39,268 nt of DNA from Acidobacteriota bacterium. Lineage in GTDB: Bacteria; Acidobacteriota; Terriglobia; 2-12-FULL-54-10. The stretch covers positions 1 to 39,268 of the forward strand of contig JADFGZ010000003.1 in NCBI GenBank assembly GCA_022567475.1, given 5' to 3'. The notes under the pieces are model-generated. The model saw only the letters and a program-made list of their open reading frames with translations, had not been told where the DNA came from and did no database searches. A program made the translations under genes and the position numbers. Of this stretch, positions 22,043 through 30,280 are shown in pieces; the stretch's first letter is position 1; every line of letters begins with the position of its first letter.

Positions 22043-23977
22043 ATGAAAAGCATTGTCCTTTTGGGTAAATTGCTTCTGTTGGTCCTGATATTTCTTTCGC
22101 CGCCGGCGAGGGCGCAAGAACAAAGCGCCGCTGATTTGTCGGGAAAGCTGGAGCGGCTTCAGGCTTATCCGGAACTCATTGTGGTCAACGGCAAGATTTC
22201 CACCATGGACGAGCAACTGACCGAAGCCGCAGCCATGGCGGTGCGGAACAGCCGGATTCTGGCGCTGGGAACAAATGATGCGATCCGGTCACTGGCCGGT
22301 CCCAACACCCAGGTGCTGGACGCCAAGGGGCGGCGAGTGTTGCCGGGCCTGATTGACGGTCACACCCATCCGCATCTTTGGGCCGTGGAACACTGGCTGG
22401 GCGCGGAAGGGGATTTTGCAGCCAAGAAATACAACGACCCGCAACTGCAAATCTTCTACGCCAAAGGCAACGACCAAGCCACGGTGCTGCGCGAACTGGA
22501 GCGGATCGTCCAGGAAAGGACGCGCGTATTGGGGCCCGGCCAGTGGATTTGGGTCAGCCTGTTTGGAGGCGCGAGCCTGCCTGAATCGAGAAAGATCGTC
22601 TATCCTCTTTTTCCGAGGGTAGACTCCCGCTACGCAGAATCCGGAGCAACCGGGCCGCTGACACGACGGTTTCTGGATACGCTGGCCCCGGACAACCCGC
22701 TCATGGTGATGGTCGGGGAAGCCATTGGACCCGGCGCCAACAACACCAAAGCGAAACAGGAGATGGAAAAATATCTGGGGATCGAACGAGTGGGCTTGTA
22801 TGCGCGCACTGCGGTGACCTATGACATTCTTTTCCGTGGCCGGACCGACGAGAAGCAGGACTTTCTCCGGCGGGAGTTGCTCGAATGCATCGCGGCACAG
22901 GGCATCACCACCTTTGGAAACCATTACTACGGCTCGCCCTCCATCATGGAGACCTACAATCTGCTCTATCAGAGCGGGGAGATGCCGGTTCGGTGGGCAT
23001 GGTATCTAGGCGGTGGCGGCAAGGGATGGGGCAACGATGACGATCTCACCTTCTTCTACCAAAATATGGGGGACTTCCGGGGAATCGGGAACGATTTCAT
23101 ATGGAACGCCGGGGTCTCCAACGAAGGCTGGGAGTGGGGCCCCCAGGGCGAAGGCGGCATCGGCACCTGCACCACGGCCGTGCCCAATCCCAACAATCCG
23201 GTGGAGCTTTTCATGCCCTGCTCGGAGCCCAAGGCGGCTAATTTCGAGCAATACGGAGGCTACCGGAATGTGCGGGCGGCGCTCGAAGCCGGACTGCGGA
23301 TCGGATACTTGCACGTCTACAGCGACGGCTCGATGGACGCTTTGCTGCACATGATTGAGCAAGCGCTGGCCGGCGGCAAATTGACCTTGGAGCAGGTTCG
23401 GGCTGCGCGCATCAGCACCGAGCACAACCCGATACTGCGTCCCGACCAGGCTGAGAAGATGGCCCTGTATGGGATCATGCCCGGTTTCAACGGCTACCAA
23501 GTTCAGGGTGACATCAAAGGCGGAGCTTTTGTGAAAGCCTATGGCGAGCAATACATGCGCTGGCTGGCGCCGATGAAAAGCCTGGCGGACGCCGGCGTGC
23601 ATGTGGTCTTCAACACCGACGCGCACTTGCACAAGGTTCCTCCCGAATCGAAAGACATGGACTATCCGCCGCAATGGGACGGCAACATTTGGGGGTTTCT
23701 GGAGTTCTTTGCCACCCGCGTGATGCCTCACGACGGGATCACTTACAACCGGAGCGAGGCGCTGGACAAGACAACCCTGATGAAAGCGGCCACCATCTGG
23801 GCAGCCGAGCAGGTGTTGCGGGAAGATCACATCGGCTCGCTGGAGGTGGGCAAGCTGGCCGACTTCATCGTCATCGACAAAGACTATTTCTCTATTCCCG
23901 CAGACCAGATCGGCACCATTCAGACCTTGCTGACCGCTGTAGGCGGCAAGACGGTGTTCCAGTCTGCTGATTACTAG
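22043..23977 (+). CDS. Exported amidohydrolase (YtcJ-like, amidohydrolase_3 family)
   Basis: 644 residues with a signal peptide (about 1-24, ending PARAQ) and a metal-dependent amidohydrolase domain. The first metal motif is 'GLIDGHTHPH' (H107, H109); later ligand regions include 'GNHYYG', 'GYLHVYSDGSMDALLH' and 'HVVFNTDAHLHK', and the closing 'GSLEVGKLADFIVIDKDY' is typical of the superfamily. YtcJ-like proteins hydrolyse cyclic amides or N-acyl bonds; the substrate cannot be read. The ATG follows a duplicated GAGGTGAGGTGA. The threonylcarbamoyl-AMP synthase gene begins 10 bases after the stop. Being periplasmic is the main difference from most cytosolic members. Confidence 0.85.
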   Translation: MKSIVLLGKLLLLVLIFLSPPARAQEQSAADLSGKLERLQAYPELIVVNGKISTMDEQLTEAAAMAVRNSRILALGTNDAIRSLAGPNTQVLDAKGRRVLPGLIDGHTHPHLWAVEHWLGAEGDFAAKKYNDPQLQIFYAKGNDQATVLRELERIVQERTRVLGPGQWIWVSLFGGASLPESRKIVYPLFPRVDSRYAESGATGPLTRRFLDTLAPDNPLMVMVGEAIGPGANNTKAKQEMEKYLGIERVGLYARTAVTYDILFRGRTDEKQDFLRRELLECIAAQGITTFGNHYYGSPSIMETYNLLYQSGEMPVRWAWYLGGGGKGWGNDDDLTFFYQNMGDFRGIGNDFIWNAGVSNEGWEWGPQGEGGIGTCTTAVPNPNNPVELFMPCSEPKAANFEQYGGYRNVRAALEAGLRIGYLHVYSDGSMDALLHMIEQALAGGKLTLEQVRAARISTEHNPILRPDQAEKMALYGIMPGFNGYQVQGDIKGGAFVKAYGEQYMRWLAPMKSLADAGVHVVFNTDAHLHKVPPESKDMDYPPQWDGNIWGFLEFFATRVMPHDGITYNRSEALDKTTLMKAATIWAAEQVLREDHIGSLEVGKLADFIVIDKDYFSIPADQIGTIQTLLTAVGGKTVFQSADY

Positions 23978-23987
23978 AGATGCCAGC

Positions 23988-24650
23988 GTGGGAGAAATAC
24001 TTCAGATTCACAACCGCTCTCCGGAGCGCGCTCGCATTGTCCGCGCTGCGGAACTGGTGCGCCAGGGCCAGGTGATCGCCATCCCGACCGACACTTTCTA
24101 CGGGCTGGCCGCCAATCCGTTTGACCCCTCAGCCGTCCAGAAAATTTTCGCCATCAAGAACCGCCCAGAAAGCCAGCCGCTGCTGTTGCTCGTGGATTCT
24201 CTGGAGATGGCTGCTGATTTATCGGCAGCTCCGCCCCCCGAGTTCTACCGGCTGGCCGAGCGATTCTGGCCGGGACCTTTGACCATCGTCCTAGAGGCTT
24301 CTCCCAAGCTGCCTCCTCCGGTAACGGCCCATACCGGAAGGATCGGGCTTCGTCTGCCCTCCGCTCCCATTCCTGTTGCGTTGATCGAAGCGGCAGGTTG
24401 CCCGCTCACCGCCACCAGCGCCAATGTGGCGGGCGGGAAAGAATGCACCACCGCCCAGCAGGTAAACGACTCCCTGGGCAGCCAACTCCCCTTGATCGTC
24501 GATGGAGGCGACAGCCGGACGGCACAGCCTTCTACGGTTCTCGATCTTCGTCCGAACTCTTGGGAGATTCTCCGGGAAGGAGCTGTCGCAGAAAAGGAGA
24601 TCCAATCATTTTTTGCCGCCGCCAGGAGAAGTCAGACAGGCCCAAAATGA
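23988..24650 (+). CDS. L-threonylcarbamoyladenylate synthase (TsaC/Sua5 family)
   Basis: 220 residues with a single YrdC-type domain, so closer to TsaC/YrdC than to two-domain Sua5. It makes threonylcarbamoyl-AMP from threonine, bicarbonate and ATP, the first step of the essential t6A37 tRNA modification. Key segments are 'IPTDTFYGLAANPF' (33-44), 'KNRPESQPL' (57-65; K57 and R59 contact the nucleotide), 'FWPGPLTIVL' and 'TSAN' (143-146). The GTG start at 23988 gives the normal N-terminus; an ATG eight bases upstream is in another frame. It follows the amidohydrolase by 10 bases and ends at a bidirectional terminator. Confidence 0.92.
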   Translation: MGEILQIHNRSPERARIVRAAELVRQGQVIAIPTDTFYGLAANPFDPSAVQKIFAIKNRPESQPLLLLVDSLEMAADLSAAPPPEFYRLAERFWPGPLTIVLEASPKLPPPVTAHTGRIGLRLPSAPIPVALIEAAGCPLTATSANVAGGKECTTAQQVNDSLGSQLPLIVDGGDSRTAQPSTVLDLRPNSWEILREGAVAEKEIQSFFAAARRSQTGPK

Positions 24651-24653
24651 AAA

Positions 24654-24687
24654 AGCCCAGCATCTCTATTCTCAAGAGCGCTGGGCT
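24654..24687. terminator. Bidirectional terminator between tsaC-like and csp genes (first hairpin)
   Basis: AGCCCAGC (24654-24661) pairs with GCTGGGCT (24680-24687), flanked by an A run on the left and TGTTTTC on the right. It lies directly after the stop of the plus-strand gene and suits termination in both directions. Confidence 0.7.
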
Positions 24688-24693
24688 GTTTTC

Positions 24694-24711
24694 AAAAGCC
24701 GGTTGGCTTTT
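24694..24711. terminator. Second terminator hairpin, mainly for the csp gene
   Basis: AAAAGCC-GGTT-GGCTTTT is a perfect 7-bp hairpin 24 bases beyond the csp stop codon. Its A and T tracts make it functional in both orientations, and it forms a pair with the hairpin at 24654-24687. Confidence 0.7.
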
Positions 24712-24734
24712 AGTCGAAAGTTATACTGGTAAGG

Positions 24735-24941
24735 TTATACTTTGGTTACGTTTTCCGCCTGCGGACCCTTTTGGCCCTGAGTGACCTCGAACTCCACCAG
24801 ATCACCCTCTTGCAGAGTTTTGTAACCCTCTCCTTGAACGGCGGAATAGTGAACAAAAACGTCCGCCCCGTCGTCTTGGCCAATAAAGCCATAACCCTTG
24901 GTGTTGTTAAACCATTTTACTTTTCCGGTTGTGCGTTCCAA
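24735..24941 (-). CDS. Cold-shock domain protein (CspA family)
   Basis: 68 residues, the standard size of a single cold-shock domain. RNP1 is KGYGFI (15-20) and RNP2 is VFVHY (28-32), the single-stranded nucleic acid binding motifs, after the usual '[14 protein letters not shown]' start. Such proteins melt RNA structure and bind mRNA, with or without cold induction. The start is TTG with an excellent AAGGAGG ten bases upstream; no ATG is available. A consensus-like promoter about 165 bases upstream and a structured leader in between recall cspA regulation in enterobacteria. Confidence 0.95.
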   Translation of the reverse strand: MERTTGKVKWFNNTKGYGFIGQDDGADVFVHYSAVQGEGYKTLQEGDLVEFEVTQGQKGPQAENVTKV

Positions 24942-25022
24942 TGTACTTTGCTCCTCCTTTTACAAAACCGTTGCGGGTTGAAACGACGGGAACCACTAAG
25001 CTGTGCGGGACCGTTTGGACCG

Positions 25023-25061
25023 AAAAAAAGCCACCTAACTGCTGACGCAGAAACGGTGGCT
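25023..25061 (-). terminator. Terminator-like hairpin in the csp leader
   Basis: On the minus strand AGCCACC (25061-25055) pairs with GGTGGCT (25035-25029) around an inner CUGC/GCAG hairpin, followed by a run of seven T. It lies between the csp promoter and the csp ribosome binding site. It may end transcripts from the upstream ligase gene, act as an attenuator in the csp leader, or both. Confidence 0.65.
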
Positions 25062-25112
25062 CTTAAACACTTATGTTTCGCGGTACGCCGACACCCAACA
25101 ACTCCGTAGGAT

Positions 25113-25141
25113 ATGGTACCCGCCGTTGTATTCCGTGTCAA
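25113..25141 (-). promoter_or_regulatory. Sigma-70-type promoter for the cold-shock gene
   Basis: A perfect TTGACA (25141-25136) is followed after exactly 17 bases by TACCAT (25118-25113). Start of transcription near 25106 would give a leader of about 165 nt before the TTG start codon. The rest of the 307-base gap 24942-25248 holds the leader hairpin and, beyond the promoter, three loose 'ttcaca' words of unknown meaning. Confidence 0.6.
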
Positions 25142-25248
25142 GTAAATATTCACACGGGGACAGTACGGCAAAGGGTGCATGGCGGAACAATGTAAGTTAT
25201 TCACATGAACAATTTAAGCTGTTCACATATAAGCAGTTGTGCTGGCAT

Positions 25249-26880
25249 TTAGGGTTTCTTGCCGGAAGTTGCCTGCAGGCGCAGTTTGAATCGCTGTATC
25301 TTTCCCGTGGCAGTTTTGGGCAGGTCCGGGACAAAATAAAAAGATTTGGGACACTTGTAGGGCGCCAAGTGTTGCTTGGCAAACTGCCGCAGTTCTTGTT
25401 CCATGGGAGCGCCGCCCTGCGAGCCGGTTTTCAACACCACATAGGCGATGGGCTTTTCGAGCCCTCCCGGATCGCGCTCCGGCACCACGGAGACCTCCGC
25501 GACATCCGGATGCTCCAGCAAGGTGCTCTCCACCTGAATGGGGGAAACCCAGATGCCGCCGGACTTGAACAGGTCGTCGGTGCGCCCGTGATAGGTGTAC
25601 CAGCCATCCGCATCGCGGGAATATTGGTCGCCCGTATGCAACCATTCCCCCACGAAGGTGCGCTTGCTGACCTCATGGTTGCGCCAGTAGAAAGACGCGA
25701 TGCTGGGTGATGAAACCCATAGCTCGCCCAGTTCCTCGCCGTCTGCCTCATTGCCCGCCTCATTCACCAAACGCGCTTTGTGTTCGGGGAGCATTTTGCC
25801 GCTGCTGCCGGGCTTCACCTGCTCGGGCCGGTTGGTGAGGAAGATGTAACCGAACTCCGTGCTCCCCACTCCGTCCAGAATCTGCAAGCCGGTCTTCTGA
25901 AGCCACTCCCGATAAATCGGGGCAGGCAGCGCCTCCCCGGCCGAGACGCACAGCCGCAAGCTGCTCAGCTTTTTAGGGTCCACGTTCTCCCGCAACATTT
26001 TGTTGTAGGCGGTTGGCACCGAAAAGAAAATTGTGGGATGGTACTGTTCCATCGCTGCAAGCACCAGACCCGGCTCCGGGCGGTCCGGCAGAAGCAGGGC
26101 GGCCCCCCCCACCCACAAAGGCATAAAAAAAGAGTTCGTCAGCCCGTAGGAAAAAAACAACCGGGCCACCGAAAAGCAGATGTCCTGCCGGGTCATTCCG
26201 ATCACATGCCGCGCATAAGGCTCTACGCAAAAAATATTGTCGCGGTGCAGATGCACGGCGGCCTTGGATTCTCCGGTAGAGCCGGAGGTGTAAACCCAGT
26301 GGCTGGGCTCGTTCTTGTGCGTAAGCGTGGCATCGAGTTCATCGGGCTGTGAAGAGATGATTTCCTGAAAGCCGTGTGCCCGTTCCATTCCCTTGCCACG
26401 GACGCCGACGATGGTGCAGTCAGGAAAACGTTCGAGGACGGATTCCAAGGGAGACAAAAACTCGGCTTCCCCCACCAGTATAGTGGCCCGGCTGTGGCGC
26501 AGATAGAACTCGTAGTCGGAAGGATGGGCGAAGGTGTTCAGAGGCACCGGCACGGCCCCCAGCTTCATAGCAGCCAAAAAGCAGGCAATGAACTCCGGCG
26601 AGTCTCGTAGCAACAGCAGGACACGCTGTTCCCGCTGCAAGCCCAGCGCGCGCAAAGCGTGCCCCACCTGGTTGGTGAGCCGGTAAAGCTGCCCATAGGT
26701 CAAATTCCCGGCTGGCCCCAGTAGCGCCGTCTGCGACTCCCTGCCCTCGGCCACGTGACGGTCCACAAGCGCCACAGCCATGTTGAACTGTTCCGGCAAC
26801 TCTTCCGGGCTTTTCACCGTCCGCAGGTCCTTCTCGCCCCAGGTGAGCCCGCTTTTCAGATGCTTCAAATGCCCCTTCAC
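25249..26880 (-). CDS. Benzoate-CoA ligase family protein
   Basis: 543 residues, an ANL adenylating enzyme. The N-terminal 'PEQFNMAVALVDRHV' and the ATP motif YTSGSTGESK (197-206) followed by 'AAVHLHRDN' are characteristic of benzoate-CoA and 4-hydroxybenzoate-CoA ligases rather than of fatty acyl-CoA synthetases. Later motifs are 'GVGSTEFGYIFL', 'GEWLHTGDQYSRDADG', 'GRTDDLFKSGGIWVSP' and the C-terminal 'TATGKIQRFKLR' with the catalytic lysine. It should activate an aromatic acid with ATP and CoA. The GTG start has AAAGGGG at a good distance. The FMN-barrel gene lies 44 bases upstream in the same direction. Confidence 0.87.
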   Translation of the reverse strand: MKGHLKHLKSGLTWGEKDLRTVKSPEELPEQFNMAVALVDRHVAEGRESQTALLGPAGNLTYGQLYRLTNQVGHALRALGLQREQRVLLLLRDSPEFIACFLAAMKLGAVPVPLNTFAHPSDYEFYLRHSRATILVGEAEFLSPLESVLERFPDCTIVGVRGKGMERAHGFQEIISSQPDELDATLTHKNEPSHWVYTSGSTGESKAAVHLHRDNIFCVEPYARHVIGMTRQDICFSVARLFFSYGLTNSFFMPLWVGGAALLLPDRPEPGLVLAAMEQYHPTIFFSVPTAYNKMLRENVDPKKLSSLRLCVSAGEALPAPIYREWLQKTGLQILDGVGSTEFGYIFLTNRPEQVKPGSSGKMLPEHKARLVNEAGNEADGEELGELWVSSPSIASFYWRNHEVSKRTFVGEWLHTGDQYSRDADGWYTYHGRTDDLFKSGGIWVSPIQVESTLLEHPDVAEVSVVPERDPGGLEKPIAYVVLKTGSQGGAPMEQELRQFAKQHLAPYKCPKSFYFVPDLPKTATGKIQRFKLRLQATSGKKP

Positions 26881-26924
26881 TCGATTTCCCCTTTGCCGCC
26901 CTTTTTGTGGCCCCGCTTGTGACC

Positions 26925-27428
26925 CTATGATTGGCCTTCTGATTCTCGGCGAAGGCCCGCCAATACTCGCCGTCCGCGTTCGATATAGGCGGCGTCCATC
27001 TGCGGATTCTCAAACCGTATGCCGGTGGTGATCCGCGCCGAGCCTTCATAGTCCAGCGCCTTGTCCTCCAGCACGGATTCAATCCGGACATTCACCTTGG
27101 ACATGCCCGGAAAGCCTTCCATGTCGCGGGACAATTCCGTGCCGGTTCCCTGGACATAGTAAGCCATGTTTTCATCCACCACCAGCAAGGTGACTTTGCC
27201 GTTGCTGCGGATATTGGCCGTCGTGGTGCTGTTGCTCCAGGGCGCCAGGCGGATGTTGGTGCGGTCGGGAGCGAGCACCTCCAGATAACTCAAGATGGCC
27301 GCGTAGGGCCAGCCCTTCCCGTCCACCGTCACCAGCACAATCACCTTGTTGAGGTTCGGCGAAAGGTTCTCCCCGTTCAGCAGATCAAACAGACGGTCCG
27401 GCAATTTCGGCTCCAGCCGTTTTGACAT
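26925..27428 (-). CDS. Pyridoxamine 5'-phosphate oxidase-like FMN-binding split-barrel protein
   Basis: 167 residues resembling the pyridoxamine-phosphate-oxidase-like split barrel: 'KVIVLVTVDGKGWPYAAILSY' forms the first strands, 'ANIRSNGKVTLLVV' and 'MAYYVQGTGTEL' the flavin-side strands. Members bind FMN, heme or F420, and many are poorly characterised; true PdxH motifs are not evident. The ATG is preceded by GGAGG five bases away. It precedes the benzoate-CoA ligase gene and probably shares its transcript, which hints at a role in aromatic metabolism or just chance order. Confidence 0.65.
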   Translation of the reverse strand: MSKRLEPKLPDRLFDLLNGENLSPNLNKVIVLVTVDGKGWPYAAILSYLEVLAPDRTNIRLAPWSNSTTTANIRSNGKVTLLVVDENMAYYVQGTGTELSRDMEGFPGMSKVNVRIESVLEDKALDYEGSARITTGIRFENPQMDAAYIERGRRVLAGLRRESEGQS

Positions 27429-27565
27429 AAAAACCTCCGGCTCTCTCTCGAACTGAATGGGTCACTATACGCCATGCCGCCGCATCTGGAAATACTCTAT
27501 AATGATTCCAAATAGAATGGCGATATCAACCGAAGCCTACAGGTTCGGATGGGGGGGGCAACGGA

Positions 27566-28609
27566 ATGCGCAAGTGCTTTTTTTCTCTGGTGATTGTTTT
27601 TGGGGTGATTGTTTTTGGATTGCTGCTGGGCTCTCCCGCCCAGGCCACCAAGCTGGTGACCTATTCCAGCGGGGGCGGGGGCGGAGACGAAGCGCGGGCA
27701 GGAGCCGTCGAGGGAAACTACGTCATCGATCTGAACCGCGGCTATGCCTTTTACCTGTCCGATAGCGGAGCAGGAAGTCCCGAAGCCGGTGACTCGCTGG
27801 TGCCGCCGGACCTTTTGCGCATACTCCAAGGCGGGGATGCGGCCCTGGAGGCTGTCCGCCAATGCCTGGAATATATCCGGCCCATGCTGGCGAATCCGGG
27901 CGGAGTCCGGCAGTTGAGAGCATCCGGCGCTTTGCATGACGCCGGCTCGGTGAAGCTGCTGACCCCGCTGCCCAACCCCCATCGCATCCTGGCCATCGGC
28001 TTGAACTACCGGGAACACATAGAAGAAGTGGGACGGGAGATGCCGAATGCATTGACGGTTTTTGCCAAGGCGTCCATGCCGATTGGACCGGGCGATCCCA
28101 TTCGCATCCCTAAAATTGTGAAGCAGCCGGACTACGAGGTGGAGCTGGCTTTTGTGATCGGCAAGCCCGCAAGCAACGTCAGCAAAGAAGATGCCCTGGA
28201 CTACGTCGCCGGTTATATGACCTTCAACGACGTGACTGCCCGTGCGATCCAGGACCGGACTTCGCAGTGGGTGCTGGGGAAAAGCGTGGACACCTTCGCC
28301 GCCGCCGGCCCCTATCTGGTCTTGAAGGACGAGATTCCCGATCCGCAAAATCTGGAATTGAAAACCTACATCGACGACGAGTTGTTGCAGAATTCCAACA
28401 CGGCAGACATGCTTTTTACCGTCGCCGACATCATCGCCGATATCACTCAGTTCTTGACGCTACAGCCGGGAACCATCATTGCCACCGGCACGCCCTCGGG
28501 CGTCGGATCGGGGCGCACCCCCCCGCGCTGGCTGCGTCCCGGCGATACAATCCGCGTGGAAGTGCAGGGGCTGGGGGTGCTGGAAAACCCGGTTGAGCAA
28601 GGGGACTAA
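27566..28609 (+). CDS. Fumarylacetoacetate hydrolase-family protein with a signal peptide
   Basis: 347 residues. The catalytic domain shows the family segments 'ILAIGLNYREHIEE', 'YEVELAFVIGK' (metal-binding glutamates), 'YMTFNDVTARAIQ', 'KSVDTFAAAGPYLV' and 'GTIIATGTPSGVGSGR'. Relatives cleave carbon-carbon bonds of acylpyruvates, for instance fumarylpyruvate in gentisate breakdown, which would suit the dioxygenase at 4255. Unusually, the protein begins with a clear export signal (about 1-28, ending SPAQA), whereas the family is normally cytosolic. The hydrophobic core contains a five-residue duplication. A run of eight G (27551-27558) lies where the ribosome binding site should be. A TATAAT at 27498-27503 may be its -10 box. 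Confidence 0.82.
   Translation: MRKCFFSLVIVFGVIVFGLLLGSPAQATKLVTYSSGGGGGDEARAGAVEGNYVIDLNRGYAFYLSDSGAGSPEAGDSLVPPDLLRILQGGDAALEAVRQCLEYIRPMLANPGGVRQLRASGALHDAGSVKLLTPLPNPHRILAIGLNYREHIEEVGREMPNALTVFAKASMPIGPGDPIRIPKIVKQPDYEVELAFVIGKPASNVSKEDALDYVAGYMTFNDVTARAIQDRTSQWVLGKSVDTFAAAGPYLVLKDEIPDPQNLELKTYIDDELLQNSNTADMLFTVADIIADITQFLTLQPGTIIATGTPSGVGSGRTPPRWLRPGDTIRVEVQGLGVLENPVEQGD
27589..27618. repeat. 15-bp perfect tandem duplication in a signal peptide
   Basis: Two adjacent copies of 'ggtgattgtttttgg' encode Val-Ile-Val-Phe-Gly twice in the hydrophobic core of the signal peptide of the fumarylacetoacetase-like protein. Confidence 0.85.
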
Positions 28610-28685
28610 ACAGCGGACCGGAGAATCGCCAATGCGAACGGCCCCTATGGATTGAGCACCGATGGAACCAAAGACCCAAAGCTGC

Positions 28686-28716
28686 TTGACATCGCCGTGC
28701 GAAAAGGGGGTACAAT
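28686..28716 (+). promoter_or_regulatory. Sigma-70-type promoter for the HesB/IscA-like gene
   Basis: TTGACA (28686-28691) and TACAAT (28711-28716) are separated by 19 bases, slightly longer than ideal. Transcription would begin about 75 bases before the start codon. Confidence 0.55.
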
Positions 28717-28795
28717 TAGTTTGGCGGGATATGCAGAGGGAAATCCTCTCTACACGCACTACAGCTAGAGTGAAGCGAATCAAGGAGGCATTTAG

Positions 28796-29131
28796 ATGGT
28801 ATCGTTAACCCCAGGAGCAGTGAGCAAGGTAAAAGAGATCATGAGCCAGCAAAAACCGAAGCCGGTGGGACTACGGCTTGGGATCGTCGGCGGAGGTTGC
28901 TCCGGATTTTCCTATTCGATGACCTTTGAAACCAATGCCAACGGAGACGACTTCAGCATGGACAAGATTTTTGAATTCGACGGAGTGAAAGTCTTCGTGG
29001 ACCAAGCCAGCTTGCTGTATCTCGACAATACCGAAGTTGACTTCACCGATTCCATCGAAGGCGTTGGGTTTAAGTTTTCCAACCCGAACGTGAAAAGCAC
29101 TTGCGGGTGCGGCAGCTCGTTCAGCGTCTAA
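28796..29131 (+). CDS. A-type iron-sulfur carrier (HesB/IscA/ErpA family)
   Basis: 111 residues with the three conserved cysteines C35 (in 'GGGCSGFSY'), C103 and C105 (in 'STCGCGSSF'), which hold a transient Fe-S cluster that is passed to client enzymes. The sequence is closest to ErpA/IscA-type carriers. AAGGAGG lies ahead of the ATG at normal distance and a good promoter stands upstream. Clients nearby include MoaA, the radical SAM protein at 31230 and others that need [4Fe-4S] clusters. An IscU-like scaffold is encoded at 36330. Confidence 0.92.
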   Translation: MVSLTPGAVSKVKEIMSQQKPKPVGLRLGIVGGGCSGFSYSMTFETNANGDDFSMDKIFEFDGVKVFVDQASLLYLDNTEVDFTDSIEGVGFKFSNPNVKSTCGCGSSFSV

Positions 29132-29212
29132 CCGGCTCAGCGGTCTGTCTGGCAAGAGTTATCCGGACTCCTCAGCCGCCTCCCTCGAAGCAGGTTCCCT
29201 GGCAGGACGATG

Positions 29213-29274
29213 GCCGCTTCGTCAACGCAAGCGGCGGCCCTAACGCCTTGGCCGCTTTCGCTAGAGTGCTAGCG
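29213..29274 (+). other. Two hairpins in the moaA leader
   Basis: In the 165 bases before moaA, GCCGCTT/AAGCGGC (29213-29219 with 29229-29235) and CGCTAG-AGTG-CTAGCG (29259-29274) form perfect stems. The second ends 22 bases before the start codon and could affect ribosome access. I could not fit the molybdenum-cofactor riboswitch to this region. Confidence 0.35.
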
Positions 29275-29296
29275 CGGAAGGACAAGAGGCGGGTGC

Positions 29297-30280
29297 ATGC
29301 CTTTCGATTCATACCAACGCGACATCAACTATCTCCGCATCTCCTTAACAGACCATTGTAATCTGCGGTGCGTGTACTGCATGCCGGTCAACGGCCTGCA
29401 TTTCCTTCCCCGAGAACATCTGCTGACCCCGGAGGAAATAGCCAGCGTAGTGCGCGCGGCTGTCTCGGTCGGGTTCCGCAAATTCCGGCTCACCGGAGGC
29501 GAGCCGACGCTGCGCCCGGACTTGCTGGACATTGTGCGGTTGATCGCCCAAACGGACGGGGCGGGAGAGTTGTCGATGACCACGAACGGCATACTGCTCC
29601 CCGGCCTGGCCAAGCCTCTGGCGGAAGCAGGCCTGCGGCGCGTCAACATCCATCTGGACACGCTCCGGCCCGAGCGGCTGGGCCAGATCATGCGCTGGGG
29701 CCGGCTGGAAGACATCTGGCGAGGCATCGAGGCCGCCGAGCAGGCCGGCCTGCGGCCGATCAAGCTGAACGCGGTAGTCGCCCGGGGACATAACGACATG
29801 GATGTAGCCGAGATGGCCGCTTTGACGATTGACCGGGACTGGCACATCCGGTTCGTCGAAATGATGCCTTTTGGCAACGGAGAATGCGACCGCGTCGCAA
29901 CAGATCAGTATGTCTCGAACGAAGAGACCCGCGCCCGGATCGAACAGAAATTGGGATTGCTGACGTCCATCGAGAGTGACTCTTCCGATGAGTCGAGCAA
30001 CCATAAACTGCCCGGCGCCCGGGGAGTGGTTGGTTTTATCAGCCCCGTCTCGGCGCCCTACTGCGGGAGCTGCAACCGCATGCGGTTGACGGCCGAGGGC
30101 AAGCTCCATCTCTGCCTGCTGAACGACGACGAGATGGACATCAAAAAACAGCTTCGCCAAGGCGGTCCCGATGCCGTCCGCGAGGTGCTCCGCAAGGCGG
30201 TCGAGCTCAAGCCGATGGGACACCGGCTTCCGGAAGGAATCTTCACGCAGAACCGCAGGATGTACCAGATTGGAGGCTGA
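29297..30280 (+). CDS. moaA: GTP 3',8-cyclase MoaA
   Basis: 327 residues, normal length. MoaA is a radical SAM enzyme with two [4Fe-4S] clusters that converts GTP to 3',8-cyclo-GTP, the first step of molybdopterin synthesis. The N-terminal cluster motif is C21-x3-C25-x2-C28 in 'CNLRCVYC'; the C-terminal substrate-side cluster is C256, C259 and C273 in 'YCGSCNRMRLTAEGKLHLC'. 'TGGEP' at 66-70 binds SAM, and the protein ends in the functionally important Gly-Gly. GAGG precedes the ATG by seven bases. Mo-enzyme genes in the window include soxC and, further on, xdhC and a MocA-like gene. No other moa genes are adjacent. Confidence 0.96.
   Translation: MPFDSYQRDINYLRISLTDHCNLRCVYCMPVNGLHFLPREHLLTPEEIASVVRAAVSVGFRKFRLTGGEPTLRPDLLDIVRLIAQTDGAGELSMTTNGILLPGLAKPLAEAGLRRVNIHLDTLRPERLGQIMRWGRLEDIWRGIEAAEQAGLRPIKLNAVVARGHNDMDVAEMAALTIDRDWHIRFVEMMPFGNGECDRVATDQYVSNEETRARIEQKLGLLTSIESDSSDESSNHKLPGARGVVGFISPVSAPYCGSCNRMRLTAEGKLHLCLLNDDEMDIKKQLRQGGPDAVREVLRKAVELKPMGHRLPEGIFTQNRRMYQIGG

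Noticed and set aside
25146-25230. Three 'ttcaca' words as an operator near the ligase gene end
   Set aside because: The spacing is irregular and the flanks are poorly conserved; the region lies downstream of one gene and upstream of the csp promoter, with no target to regulate.
28796-29131. HesB-like selenoprotein
   Set aside because: HesB-like selenoproteins exist, but here all three cluster positions are encoded by Cys codons and the gene ends at TAA.
29132-29296. Molybdenum-cofactor riboswitch before moaA
   Set aside because: The hairpins present do not follow the order and conserved sequence of the known motif as far as I can recall it.
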